Assembly (NCBI GenBank): GCA_947247005.1
Contig: OX365948.1
Location: 8,308,001 to 8,372,000, forward strand
Origin: Spisula solida
Taxonomy: Eukaryota > Mollusca > Bivalvia > Venerida > Mactridae
Length of the DNA stretch: 64,000 bases
Reading direction: 5' to 3'
The position numbers were made by a program, and so were the translations under genes. The notes beneath the pieces were generated by a model that worked only from the letters and a program-made list of their open reading frames with translations, did no database searches and was not told the DNA's origin. Positions 12,421-24,227 of the stretch are shown in pieces (positions within the stretch are counted from its first letter, which is position 1; each line of letters opens with the position of its first letter).

Positions 12421-13402
12421 AGAGTGAGGGGACCAATGCTCGATCAGCCCAGTGCTCAGTCAGTTCGTTGGTTATATAAACTTAAATGAGAAATAAAGAT
12501 TTTTAGTCATGTGTTTACATCTTTTTGGTTTATTTCAATCCCACTTGCACATAGTAACACCAGAAAGTCGCCCTCATACATGTTTGAAAATAATTTTGCA
12601 GACGGCATCTGTTCGTCATCGAGTGAGGACAGAATAAATATCATTACATTTCCATACTGGAACACTACAACTATCATACTTAAGTATATTTTTTCCATGT
12701 ACCTAAACTATAAAAGGTGTGTACTTTGTGTCGCGACCGAAAAAATTGAACTCTATTCCACAGAGACTGATTTTTTTGACAATAAACAATCACCCACCCA
12801 CCTATTTATTTGCTGCGCGACTAATTGATAAACTGAATATTCCGCACTTTGGGATAAAATAGGTGCGGTTAGAATAATTTGTTTTGCATTTGTTAGTATG
12901 TTATAGGAAAAAGTTGTAACAGTTTTTCATTGTTATAAGGCTGAAATAAATTATAATCACTGATGTAATTGTTAGCCTCACACACTACTCATAATTACGT
13001 TGTCATTCAACAAGACGTGAAAGGTGAGTGGTAGTTAAACAATAGTTTGGTCAAATTGGCCCTTATCATCAGCGTATATTTCTGTTTTATGCGACATTAT
13101 ATCAGTTGATATGTTAAACAAACAGTTCCCATTGATTATTACAAAATTATATTGATGAGTTAATATATAGACCCCTGATCGAGCAATGGTTCCGTCACTA
13201 ACAATTTTGCTAATGTTTGGGCCATATCTTCACCGCACCTGTTTTATCCTATAATCGGTGTCAATGTGGACGCTTTGATTATTATCTCGAGGGAATAGAC
13301 TTGGTCATTATTTAAATGAGTTGTTTTACTGTATTTTATTTTGTATTCATGCTTTAATTTTTAAATATAGAGTGTTTGACCGAGCACTGGTCCACTCACT
13401 CT
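12421..13402. mobile_element. candidate TIR element, 982 bp
   Basis: The left end AGAGTGAGGGGACCAATGCT and right end (reverse complement AGAGTGAGTGGACCAGTGCT) are imperfect inverted repeats of about 26 bp. Inside, a second inverted pair (GGGATAAAATAGGTGCGGT near 12851 and its complement near 13233) and a third copy of the terminal motif near 13170 suggest a foldback layout. No target duplication is clear. The 105-codon frame at 12511-12828 lies inside and is not recognisable. Confidence 0.5.
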
Positions 13403-13670
13403 ACATTTAATGTATGTACATTCGTTTAACACCAACAACTTCAAATAAGTATAGATATAACAACATTGAAAATATTACAAACATATGCAAGTCTACGCAA
13501 AGAAATGTCTTACGTTTTTAATACATTATTCCCAAAACCACATGCTTTGTCTGGTGAGGGATTGTTCAGTTTCAGGCTGCCTTCTCCGAGTGTGAATGCA
13601 TGAAAGTAATACATTCTACAAACTACGGCGTAAATGTCGAATTCATTTGCACTTTTAAATAACAAGAGGG

Positions 13671-14643
13671 CCATGTGGCCCTAAAGCGCTCTCACCTAAT
13701 GACTAGCAGTTGAGGCAGAATCAGTATTTGTTATGATATGACATTAATATTTGATGTAGATTTTACTAATACACACTTTAAATATGGCTAGGTTTTATAA
13801 AGATGAGGTAAAAATGTGACCTCTAGAGTATAAACAATGTTTTCTTTGATGTGATCTGGTGACCTAGTTTTTGACCCCAGATGACCCAGTTACGAACTTG
13901 ACATAGATTTGATAGAGACAAACATTGTGACCAAATGTCATAAAGATTGAGTAAAAATGTGACCTCTAGAGTGTAAACAAGGTTTTTCTTCAATGTTACC
14001 TTGTGACCAAGTTTTTAACCCCAGGTGACCCAGTTGCACACTTGACCTAGATTTCATAGAGGTTCACATTGTGAACAAGTTTCATTAAGATTATGTCAAA
14101 AATGTAACCTCTAGAGTGTTAACAAGGTTTTCTTTGATTTGACCTAGTGACCTAGTTTTTAATCACAGACGACCCAGTTACGAACTTGACCTATATTTAA
14201 TAGAGACAGGTATTATAAGCAAGTTCATAAAGATTACATAAAAAATGTGACCTCTAGAGTGTTAACAAGGTTTTTCTTCAATGTGATATTGTGACCTAGT
14301 TTTTAACTCCAGGTGACCAAGCTGCAAACTTGACCTAGATTTCATAGAGGTTCAAATTGCGACCAAGTTTCATTAAGATAATGTCAAAAATGTGACCTCT
14401 AGAGGTCTAAGGTTTTTCTTTGATTTGACCTAGTGACCTGGTTTTTGACCCTATATGACCCAGTTACTAACTTGTCCTTGATTTTATAGAGACAAACAGT
14501 GTGACCAAGTGACATAAAGATTAAGTGAAAACTGTAACCTCTAGAGTGTTAACAATCCAATTGTTGACGTCGGACGACGGACGCCGGACATAGGGCGATC
14601 AAAATAGCTCACATTTAGCAATTCGTGCTCAGGTGAGCTTAAA
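13671..14643 (+). repeat. dispersed repeat, AACAAGAGGGCC...AGGTGAGCT family
   Basis: It begins AACAAGAGGGCCATGTGGCC and ends GCTCAGGTGAGCT. The body is made of decayed repeats of roughly 190 bp, each with a GTGACCTCTAGAGTGT word and a TGACCCAGTTACGAACTTGA word. I associate this arrangement with a common bivalve dispersed repeat. A second copy lies inverted at 39096-40133. Confidence 0.85.
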
Positions 14644-15013
14644 ACGTAAGCGATATTTTCTTAGCACTACAGTGTTGAGTTATTGATTCAATATCATTCA
14701 CCATCTTGACACAGACAAACATGCTGCTGTCCGAGTAATTGTTGTTGATATAATAGCACTTGTTGCTATGGTAATCTGAACTGAACTTCGAAGTGTGAGA
14801 AACATGGCATCATACACACATACATGTACGATTTAAACAAGCAAAATTAATTCTAATAAATATTTTATTTTGTGTCTAATACATGTCTGTTACATTTACC
14901 TATCAAATGCTTTAAAACACCAATTTCGTCATTTTCATGCCACATCTTTGGTGAGGGTTGTATTGCTTTGCACATGTAGGTCTGTCGGAAGTTTGTAGAC
15001 CAAATGTTTTCCT
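14644..15013. other. non-coding spacer
   Basis: Nothing recognisable between the dispersed repeat and the 23-bp satellite. Confidence 0.5.
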
Positions 15014-16640
15014 ATCAGTATAAGGGTTGACGAAGTATCAGTGTTAGAGTTGACACAGTATCAGTGTTAAAGTTGATACAGTATCAGTGTAAGGGTTGGC
15101 ACAGTATCAGTATAAGTGTTTGCCCAGTAGTAGTGTAAGGGTTGCCATAGCATCAGTGTTATGGTTGCCATAGTATCAGTATTAGGGTTGACACAGTATC
15201 AGTGTTAGAGTTGACACAGTATCAGTATTAGGGTTGACACAGTATCAGTGTTAAAGTTGATACAGTATCAGTGTAAGGGTTGGCACAGTATCAGTATAAG
15301 TGTTTGCCCAGTAGTAGTGTAAGGGTTGCCATAGTATCAGTGTTATGGTTGCCATAGTATCAGTGTTATGGTTGACACAGTATCAGTGTTAGAGTTGACA
15401 CAGTATCAGTGTTATGGTTGACACAGTATCAGTGTTAGGGTTGACACAGTATCAGTATAAGGATTGGCACAGTATCAGTGTTAGAGTTGACACAGTATCA
15501 GTGTTAGAGTTGACACAGTATCAGTGTTAGGGTTGACACAGTATCAGTGTTAGGGTTGACACAGTATCAGTGTTAGGGTTGTCACAGTATCAGTGTTATG
15601 GTTGACACAGTATCAGTGTAAGGGTTGACACAGTATCAGTATAAGGATTGGCACAGTATCAGTGTTAGAGTTGACACAGTATCAGTGTTAGAGTTGACAC
15701 AGTATCAGTGTTAGGGTTGACTCAATATCAGTGTAAGGGTTGTAAGGATTGGCACAGTATCAGTGTAAGAGTTGACACAGCATCAGTGTAAGGGTTGATA
15801 CAGTATCAGTGTAAGGGTTGACTCAGTATCAGTGTAAGGGTTGACACAGTATCAGTGTTAGAGTTGACACAGCATCAGTGTAAGGGTTGACACAGTATCA
15901 GTGTAAGGGTTGACTCAGTATCAGTGTAAGGGTTGACACAGTATCAGTGTTAGGGTTGACACAGTATCAGTGTAAGGGTTGACACAGTATCAGTGTTAGG
16001 GTTGACACAGTATCAGTGTAAGGGTTGACACAGTATCAGTGTTAGGATTGACTCAGTATCAGTGTAAGGGTTGACACAGTATCAGTGTTAGGGTTGACTC
16101 AATATCAGTGTAAGGGTTGTAAGGATTGGCACAGTATCAGTGTAAGAGTTGACACAGTATCAGTGTAAGGGTTGACACAGTATCAGTGTTAGGGTTGACA
16201 CAGTATCAGTGTTAGGGTTGACACAGTATCAGTGTAAGAGTTGACAAAGTATCAGTGTTAGGGTTGACACAGTATCAGTGTTAGGGTTGACTCAATATCA
16301 GTGTAAGGGTTGTAAGGATTGGCACAGTATCAGTGTAAGAGTTGACGCAGTATCAGTGTAAGGGTTGACACAGTATCAGTGTTAGGGTTGACACAGTATC
16401 AGTGTTAGGGTTGACACAGTATCAGTGTAAGAGTTGACAAAGTATCAGTGTTAGGGTTGACAAAGTATCAGTGTTAGGGTTGACACAGTATCAGTGTAAG
16501 AGTTGACACAGTATCAGTGTAAGAGTTGACACAGTATCAGTGTAAGGGTTGGCACAGTATCAGTGTAATGGTTGACACAGTATCAGTGTAAGGGTTGGCA
16601 CAGTAGCAGTGTTAGGGTTAACACAGTGTCAGTATAAGGG
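15014..16640. repeat. 23-bp satellite array, first block
   Basis: About 70 head-to-tail copies of a 23-bp unit built on GACACAGTATCAGTGTAAG plus GGTT. Variant units recur in sets: TGTTTGCCCAGTAGTAGTG at 15117 and 15301 (184 bp, 8 units), and a unit with an extra TGTAAGGA insert near 15721, 16098 and 16291. This indicates duplication of multi-unit blocks. Confidence 0.96.
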
Positions 16641-16646
16641 TAATGG

Positions 16647-16851
16647 ATTGCATTAAGTTGTATCAGACATTAACGGATCTTCTACGTCAACAAAGCGTAT
16701 CTAAGTTAAACAAATAAACTCACACCGTTAAACTTCCACAATACGACCACCAATGAGACCCTCTCAAACATATTTTCTGTTTACAAAGGTTTTTATATTG
16801 AGGTTGAAAAACTTATCAAAACGTTGAGGCTCTTGAAACATCCAATTTCAA
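16647..16851. repeat. 205-bp segment interrupting the satellite, copy 1
   Basis: This non-satellite sequence starts GGATTGCATTAAGTTGTATC and is about 95% identical to 17682-17885. It splits the 23-bp array into two blocks. The other copy lies outside the array in non-repetitive sequence. Confidence 0.9.
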
Positions 16852-16857
16852 TTTCAT

Positions 16858-17097
16858 CCAGTATGAGTGTTAGGGTTGACTCAGTATCAGTGTAAGGGTT
16901 GACACAGTATCAGTGTAAGGGTTGGCACAGTATCAGTGTAAGGGTTGACACAGTATCAGTGTAAGGGTTGACACAGTATCAGTGTAAGGGTTGGCACAGT
17001 ATCAGTGTTAGGGTTAACACAGTATCAGTGTAAGGGCCGGCACAGTATCAGTGTAAGGGTTGGCACTTTATTAGTGTTAGGGTCGGCACACTGTTGG
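16858..17097. repeat. 23-bp satellite array, second block
   Basis: About ten further units of the same 23-bp repeat resume right after the interrupting segment and decay at the right edge (GTTAGGGTCGGCAC variants). Confidence 0.93.
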
Positions 17098-17681
17098 GAT
17101 CGTGGGGTCGAATCACACCCACTGGGTTCATATTCGATTTTTAAATGGTCTGCAGTGACCAATTAACATATCTCATAAATATACGAGTATTATACCGTAT
17201 TACTTTGATCACTTAAGTAATAAATCATAATTGTTAAATACATGAAATGTTCACGTAAGCAAGTTCTTTTCAGTGTTTTATTTAGCATATTTTATGACTA
17301 AGAGAATAAATAAAACAAGCTCTGAACGATAGTTAAAGTAAGACATTCAGTTGGTATATTTGGTGAAAATAAAACATAAAGTCACGTACCCATGTACTTT
17401 GCAAACCGTCTGGGGAATCCTTTATTTCTATTTAAGTCCAAATAATGCATGCAGCTTGTTTATGATAAAAGCATAGAAAGCAAATTCGAATTGCTGAATT
17501 CACAGTTATTTATGTCGTTCTATACAGGGGGCTGATAACATGGCCTAATCTGTGATTGTCAGGGGACGCTACTACACATTTAATCTAAATTTCTGAAATA
17601 TTTGCTTTTCAGATTAACGTAAGGCAAAAGTAAGGTAAATACATCAGTGATGTGAATAATTAGTAAACAAAAGATTTTAAC
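17098..17681. other. non-coding stretch
   Basis: No gene, RNA or transposon end is seen here. Confidence 0.5.
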
Positions 17682-17885
17682 ATGGATTACATTAAGTTGT
17701 ATCAGACATTAATGGATCTTCTACGTCAACAAAGCGTCTCTAAGTTAAACAAATAAACTCACACCGTTAAACCTCCACAATACGACCACCAATGAGACCA
17801 TCTCAAACAGATTTTCTGTTTACAATGGTTTTTATATTGTGGTTGAAAAACTTATCAAACCGTTGAGGCTCTTGAAACATCCACT
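17682..17885. repeat. segment duplicated into the satellite, copy 2
   Basis: Direct repeat of 16647-16851, 1035 bp downstream, differing by scattered substitutions. The flanks here are not satellite, so this is probably the source copy. Confidence 0.9.
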
Positions 17886-19166
17886 TTACCGAAAAGGTTT
17901 TGGATGGTATGGGGACCTTACAAATCCATATTAAACTAAAACTGTAAAAAGGACTTGACAATCTTGTGCTTGATATTCAGGTTATCTTATCGTTGAGGTT
18001 TTATTACAAACATTGTGTTTTAAATGAATTAATTCGGCCATTTACTTACAATAGTGCAGAGTAGGACGTTTTAAAATGCAGATATTTGGGACAGATTGCG
18101 TCTCTTAGTTCTAACAAGATAAATTGCAAACAATGTTGGTGTTTTGGGAGATACTCGTTTGTGTACTAATCCATGCAGAGAGATAATGCGTGTGGTTTGG
18201 TACAATTTAAACTAAATGTAAGATAATCTCAGCTGTCGAACTTGAAAAAAGCGTATTTTTAGACGTAATTGTTTGCTCGACTTTATTGACCAATCAGCGG
18301 GCTTGATATCCATCGTCTAATCAATGAAGAACTTTAGAAACTTTTCTAAATAGAACTTCTTTACTAAGAGGTAATTTGAAGCCACTGTACAATCATATGC
18401 AAGTAGACTGTGCCTCTTCGTGAAGCCCGCGCATGTGAACGTCGTGAGGTTCCTACCATGGACTACGAATGGATGGCATCAACAAAAGACAATTCCTAAT
18501 ACCATGTACGCATGTAATCGTCCATTTGGCGATAATACACGATTTTGTCGCGCAAATTGTCCATGTGTAGAACAATGCAGAGGCATGTAAACCACGTGTT
18601 TCTTTGTGGGTGGAGCAAATACTACAGTCGGTTGCAATTTGTGAAATGTTTTCTTCAAGGATTAATAAACACGTTCGTTTCATTCCTTTTAGTTTACTAA
18701 TGTTTGAAGAAAATGTTTCATAAAATCTAACCTATACATAGACTGGCGACCGGTCCGATTGCTTTCTGACGTCGAAAATACGGATTTCTATAGTCCAGTC
18801 AGGATAAAAATCCAGTGACGCAGCGGTCGAGTCCACTATAACGGTGTAAAACCAATTATAAAGGCTTATACTGTACAAACAACTATAATTTCAATGCTAA
18901 ACTAACATACTAAACTATGCTCTACCTGTTTAGACAATGGTTGTGATTTTTTGCGTACACATAAACTGCAACGTCACTGTCACAATATCCTAACTGGACT
19001 ATAGGTTATTCATATTGTTGTACTTTAAACTGTGGACTAATCCCATTAGAGGTATACTAAATAAGCACGTTGATTTTAAAGTTGTGATAGATACCCAGCG
19101 TGAAAGCATGCCTCCCCTTTTCAAAAGACTAGTCAGTGTTTGGATTACTAAAGTTAAAAATATACT
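17886..19166. other. non-coding stretch
   Basis: No recognisable gene. The minus frame at 18453-18683 has no family resemblance. Confidence 0.5.
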
Positions 19167-19281
19167 TAGACCATGGTTAGTCGCTGTAAGCCAAACAACG
19201 CCTTGTATTTCCGTGGTTAATGTTATATTTACCACGGCAATACAAGGCGTTGATTGGCTGACAGTGGTTAACCATGGTCTA
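19167..19281. mobile_element. 115-bp palindromic foldback element
   Basis: TAGACCATGGTTA at the left and TAACCATGGTCTA at the right begin arms of about 53 bp that pair almost throughout (including CAACGCCTTGTATT against AATACAAGGCGTTG), with a loop of a few bases near 19220. It is a non-coding foldback MITE. Confidence 0.75.
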
Positions 19282-19599
19282 AATACATGTACATGTATAC
19301 GATATAGCTGCACTTTTAATCATAGACTTAAAAATTACACTATTTACCAAAATGTCAGATTCTATCTATACATGTATTCAGAGTCAATTGAACATCATCA
19401 CACATTTGTGCGCTAAGAAAATAGTCACTATGAACATAGAAAGGGTAAATTTTGTTTGTTTGAGAACTGACAGCTGAGACTGTATTCGTTTATTTCGTCT
19501 TGTTTTCGACATTTTTCAGTGACGGCTGATTCACCAAACCAGTATTTGTGGGCTGTATCCGAACTGATATTAACTAACATTCCACAAGGAACCACCATC

Positions 19600-19690
19600 A
19601 ACACAGGCATGTCGTGACCCAGCATCGAACCGGAATCGCTTGGTTACAAATCCAGCTATCAAACCACTGGATCACGGACACGACTGAGTC
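19600..19690 (-). mobile_element. tRNA-derived SINE head
   Basis: On the minus strand TGATCCAGTGG (19674-19664) matches the Pol III A box at 10 of 11 positions, and GGTTCGATGCT (19631-19621) matches the B box at 10 of 11. Their 43-bp spacing is that of a tRNA. Between them lies GGATTTGTAACCAAGCG, typical of metazoan SINE heads. The tail would extend towards 19440 but I cannot place its end. Confidence 0.6.
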
Positions 19691-19924
19691 TAGGTGGTTG
19701 TTGTAATTTCGGACCCTGTTGTGTCTCGGTGGAGTATTCCGGCCTTGACGTGTCCATGGCAAGTAAGGGCAGTCATTGTGGTATACTGAATTAATATCTT
19801 CGTGAACTTAATGGAAAACAGTTGAATATAGCATAATTCAAGTTTTCGTCGTGCCGTATTGGTACTACCGGTAGTTGTAACTTTATGTGAATGATCACCA
19901 TGAAATCACATACACATACACTGT

Positions 19925-20030
19925 ACAATGAAGGCATTCAAACCATTAGCTACCTATTGGTGAATGACAGGTTTCTATTGTTCTTGTCAGTGGGCATTTT
20001 ACATATGAATACGGTGATCTCTCCTATTGT
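19925..20030. mobile_element. partial copy of the 135-bp TA MITE
   Basis: GAATACGGTGATCTCTCCTA and the upstream ACCATTAGCTACCTATTGGT track the element at 11806-11940, but the left terminus is lost. Confidence 0.55.
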
Positions 20031-20099
20031 GGATTTTTTATCTGTCAAAGTTCACATTGTAATTCACATTGTTATACGGTAGATCGTAAATCCTAATAA

Positions 20100-20161
20100 A
20101 CACCCTTGTTACCCTGATAAACCACCATGATTGAATAATCGCAACATGATTGCAAAATGGC
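20100..20161 (+). repeat. 62-bp inverted repeat, left member
   Basis: About 59 of 62 positions match the reverse complement of 31447-31508. Both copies face inward and each is followed at once by an ATG (ATGGCGGATG here, ATGGCCGACATG there). They bracket 11.4 kb that includes the Polinton-like genes. Confidence 0.8.
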
Positions 20162-20360
20162 GGATGTATGTTTACGTATTCGTCGCATTTTTGGCCAATT
20201 CTTTAAAATCTACGGGCTTAACCACCTTCTGAAGCTGTATGAAGATAAACTAGTAAATTCCTTCAATGAAACTAAAACCATGTATGGGTATCTTTGTGAA
20301 TGTGATACACAATACGTTAAAAAGTTTGAAAAATCTGTGTCGGATTTATTTGACAGTTAA
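20157..20360 (+). CDS. unrecognised small ORF, 67 aa
   Basis: The ATG sits in AAAATGGCG, a good initiation context, directly at the inner end of the 62-bp repeat. The product is basic at first (MADVCLRIRRIFGQ) and then helical with Lys/Glu/Leu pairs (LLKLYEDKL, YVKKFEKSV). I do not recognise a family. It stops ten bases before a 611-bp MITE. It might be the first exon of a gene ending at 21840, or chance. Confidence 0.3.
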   Translation: MADVCLRIRRIFGQFFKIYGLNHLLKLYEDKLVNSFNETKTMYGYLCECDTQYVKKFEKSVSDLFDS

Positions 20361-20369
20361 TAAAACATA

Positions 20370-20980
20370 TGAGCCAGTCTCCAGGATAACCTGCTATAAT
20401 GACATTATGTAATTACCATTATGTAACAAGGTTTGTAAAAGCTCTAATATAAGAAAAAATACATATCCATTGATTCTATTTTATGTAGTTTACTCATATA
20501 GTACTATACCTTAGCTTTAAATTTTCCCATGAATTATGTCGAAATCACATACTACGTTGCTATGGTGACCAATTTTGGAAAAGTACACATAGTGAGAAAA
20601 ACGAGGAGTTAGTTGTATAAAACAATAGTAGCCTTTCTTTGAAAGCGAACAATTTTGATTTTGGTAAATATTTTAAAAACTAAAAGATACTGCTAAAATG
20701 TGATACCATTTTGAACAATTCATGTAAATAATTGATAAAATGGTGTAATTTTGAAATACGTGTAATAGTTACGTCAACTAACGTTTGAATGACGTTTGCG
20801 ACGTCACACAAAAAAGCTCCGAAAGGGGACACTACAAAAACAGCTGTAACTTCCTTAAAAAGCAAGATATTAACAAAATTTCTTTCGTATTTTGGTTCAT
20901 AAAGATTATTCTTTCAAGCTATGGAAAATCTCAAAATATTTTTTTTGTCAAAATAGCAGGTTTTCCTGGAGACTGGCTCA
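20370..20980. mobile_element. 611-bp MITE with TA target duplication
   Basis: The ends TGAGCCAGTCTCCAGG and CCTGGAGACTGGCTCA are perfect inverted repeats, followed inward by AACCTGCTAT and its complement. TA flanks both sides (20368-20369, 20981-20982), as for Tc1/mariner or related elements. The interior has no transposase. Confidence 0.8.
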
Positions 20981-21204
20981 TATATATTGTTGTTTATTTT
21001 GGGTTAAGATCTTTTCTTTATACAGCTAATTAATTTCACCATCAGACTTAGTTTAGAGTAAGTTATTTACATTTGCGGTTTCTACTTGATAACCATTTAA
21101 AGTAACCCATGTGTGAAAATTGGATAACAACCAACATGATTGAGGATAAAGAGCAACATGATTTATCTTTTAAAGTGGATACCAAGTAATTTTAAAATCC
21201 AGAA

Positions 21205-21580
21205 CGAAATAACAAAACAAGAGCTGTCCACGATCAGCGCGCTCCACTATTCGCAGCGCCATGCTAGGATAGTACAATCATTATATATTCAAAACAAAAT
21301 GCTTCTTAACAGCAGCATTACCCTCTGCTGTGCAGAGGTTGGGGCTTCTAAGTCGAAAAAGGGGGATAATTTGGACAAATTATGCAGGACCGTTACCTAC
21401 TCATGTGTAGGTCCTCTTAGTCATGAAGGTAAAAACAAATAAGCATTTCTTAGTCCAGAAGGGGGCATAATTTCAACAAAATGCTAAATATTTATCTTCT
21501 CCTGTGTAGGGGTTGGGGTCATGATGGTGAACAAGTATGCAAAGTATCAAAGCAATATGTCAATGCACTTTGAAGATATT
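21205..21580 (+). repeat. dispersed non-coding repeat
   Basis: Starts near AACAAGAGCTGTCCACGATC and contains two decayed internal units with GGGGGATAATTTGGAC / GGGGGCATAATTTCAAC and a CATGATGGTGAACAAGTATG word. I associate this layout with a repeat found in many bivalve genomes. The 100-codon frame over it is not a gene. Confidence 0.6.
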
Positions 21581-21723
21581 AGAGGTACCTTAACGTTAAC
21601 ATTTGCACTACATGTATTAGCACTTAGTAGAAAATTCAAGTAAGAAATTGCCCGACAAAGACTAAACCATTAAACATTTCTGAAAATTTCAGATGATTCT
21701 GGTGATTATTTTTGATTTTACAG

Positions 21724-21840
21724 CAATTTCTTCTTATCATGACTCAATGCCAACAAAATGATGAAAAGATTGAACGGCTGGAAAAAACCTATGAATCATT
21801 CAAAAGGAAATATCCAAGCTCTTCTGTTCTTTCTTTGTGA
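21724..21840 (+). CDS. possible terminal exon, 38 codons
   Basis: A pyrimidine-rich acceptor (ATTTTTGATTTTACAG) is followed by an open frame to TGA at 21838-21840. The peptide includes NDEKIERLEKTYESFKRKYP, an amphipathic helix with heptad-like spacing. Composition looks coding against the AT-rich surroundings. No family is recognised. A preceding exon is not certain; the ORF at 20157-20360 is the nearest candidate on this strand. Confidence 0.33.
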   Translation, partial: QFLLIMTQCQQNDEKIERLEKTYESFKRKYPSSSVLSL

Positions 21841-22362
21841 ATTTTACACCATGTAACATCATCAAGTTCATATATTATTTGAACAACTAGCATTCGTTCG
21901 AAACCACGGTTACAATGACAATTTTACATATTATAATAGTTACCATGGCAACAGTACTTCAACAACTATCCGAGTGACTGTGAATGAGATTTTTGGGCTT
22001 TTTGGGACAAAATAAGCACAGTATCAATGTCTGACATTTATTAAGTGAAGTTTCTGATACTTAAGCTGACACTGATCCATTTAATGATTACATAATATTG
22101 AAAAAATGCTGTTTCTAAGTAACACTGTCTTAGTGCAAAACTATGACTTTCAGTAACATACATTAAACATTAAAACAGTGTTAACTATAGTACAACTATA
22201 AACAAACAACAGTTACTATAACTATAACTCTTTTATTTTCACAACAATAATTTTATTATCATCTGCCTGTAAAATAATGACATGTTTTTGGTTGCCTAGC
22301 AACAGGAGAGAAAATGACAAAATTCTTCATACATTTAATCTAAGGAAGTACAAAATGTATTT

Positions 22363-24227
22363 AATGGGGGAGTTTCCAAATAATCCAGCAGAGTTATCTC
22401 TGCACCGCCCTTGTCAAATAAGAGGTATACACCTGATGCTGGCTATCTCTGTGTATAGCAGGTTTACATTGAATTATAGTAGGAAAATGTGGAGTATTCA
22501 ATTAACTGATCTTATCTAATTAATGAATTAAGGTTTATTTTGCAGAATAAACTAATCAACACTTCAGTTTTAGAAAAGATGAACTTTAATATATATTACT
22601 TACTATTGTAAATTCTCCTTTGAGATGGGTCTGGGGGTTTTGATGGTAGAATACATGTAGATTTAATTAATGTGATCTGATACACTAGAATACTTGAAAT
22701 ATATGCTTTTAATATGATAGGTTACGCATCTTAAGTAAAACAAAATCGTTATTTGTGTTTAGTATCTACTGAGTACATTGTATTTTAATAAGGAGTCAAA
22801 TATGATAGGATGTATATCATGTTTAAAATTTAATGAATCTTCTTAAACCTATTTTCCTTTATATATAGTGTACAAATATATATACAAATTGATATTCGTA
22901 TCAGTAGTGGTTCACTATATCATGTATTATTAAATACATGTACACATAGAGCAATCTTAACCTCACTGTAGTCTTTGTAAAGTTCAACCTTTTGATTCAT
23001 GATGCCCTTGAATGTATATACTATGAAGAAGCAATACTTTAACGGATATACAGACACCCTTGGACTTAATAGAATAATTTCAGTATTACCTTTTAATACA
23101 TTTACATATTATTTGTGATGCACTTTTAAATATTTATTTAATGACAAAATGTAACAATTATTTCTATTATTGTAGTGTGTGCAGAATGGCCCTGCGATTC
23201 CCGTTTAGCCTTTAAATTTCTTCCATGCCATTTCTTCACACTGCTTTCAATGTACACAATGGCTTTCCTACAATACATGTTTGAAGATATGAAGAAGTTG
23301 TATATTCATATATTCCTCCTAGCTGTCAACTTGCACATTTCATCCAAACCCGGAGGCTAGTTACTCTCCAGAGATGCTGCTCCCTCCAGGTTGGGTTGTC
23401 AGCCCGTGATCTTGTCTCCTTCGTTCGATTGCATTATATTCTGTTCCAGACTAATGTGTCGGGCGTTGTCTATCCACTGTTACAGCAAGGTTTGGGGAGA
23501 TAGGTGTGATCTCTTCATGAAGACTGTAGACCTGCCTGGTTCAAATGTAGTGAATGGCTAAGTTTTGGACGTATCAGATCACTAGTTGAAGACTATTTCC
23601 TCACATAGGTTGTACAATTTGTGAAAGCAGTTGTTTGCTAATCAATGTTCTGGTAGATCCTCTGCACTTGAAGGTGTCCAAGTATTTCAGTACATGTCAT
23701 TTGTGTATTAAAGTTATTGCCAGATACAAAATCAGAGGACATGGCTGGAAGAAGTTAGCTGATGTATTATGTGGCCCTCTTTTCCAGCAAGGCATTTGCA
23801 CTTCGCTGTGACTGCATTGTTTATCACTTCCTTATATAAAGCTTGTACATTACATAACTATACTGAATTACGTATACTTCTTAAAAAAATTAAACAAATA
23901 TAGATTTAACCCAAAAAATGCTGATTGTCATACCAGTTCAGCCTAAATTATATCGTTGAAAATATCAAGCAGTTTATGCTTAAGGCTGAATAAAATGAAT
24001 TAATTGAGTTATATATAATATGTGTAATTTTAAATCTTCCTTCCACCTGTAGAATCCTTCCCTGGTAATTAATTATTTAATTATAATTTAACAACAGACC
24101 AGCGGTAATACTTTAAAACCTTCTTAAACTCTATGTTAATCTCTGCTGTGAGCGAAGCGTAGTATAACTTCTATACCTCTTATTTGCTACTTCCGCTTAT
24201 CAGTAGCCTGTCTGAAACTCCCCCATT
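22363..24227. mobile_element. interval bounded by inverted words, possible TIR element
   Basis: AATGGGGGAGTTTC (22363-22376) and its complement (24214-24227) enclose a second inverted pair, AAATAAGAGGTATA (22416-22429) and its complement (24172-24185). The nested order is what diverged terminal repeats would give, although spacing differs by 11 bp. No target duplication was found. Confidence 0.4.
23175..23870 (+). other. GC-richer block, possible 3' exon or UTR
   Basis: An acceptor-like TTTCTATTATTGTAG is followed by a stretch visibly richer in G and C than its flanks, with no long open frame and with ATTAAA near 23710. It could be a 3' UTR or noncoding exon, or the body of the element that seems to bracket it. 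Confidence 0.25.

Noticed and set aside
15014..17097. TTAGGG words suggesting telomeric repeats
   Set aside because: TTAGGG occurs once per 23-bp unit inside a longer word (GTGTTAGGGTTGACAC) and is often GTAAGG; there is no (TTAGGG)n run.
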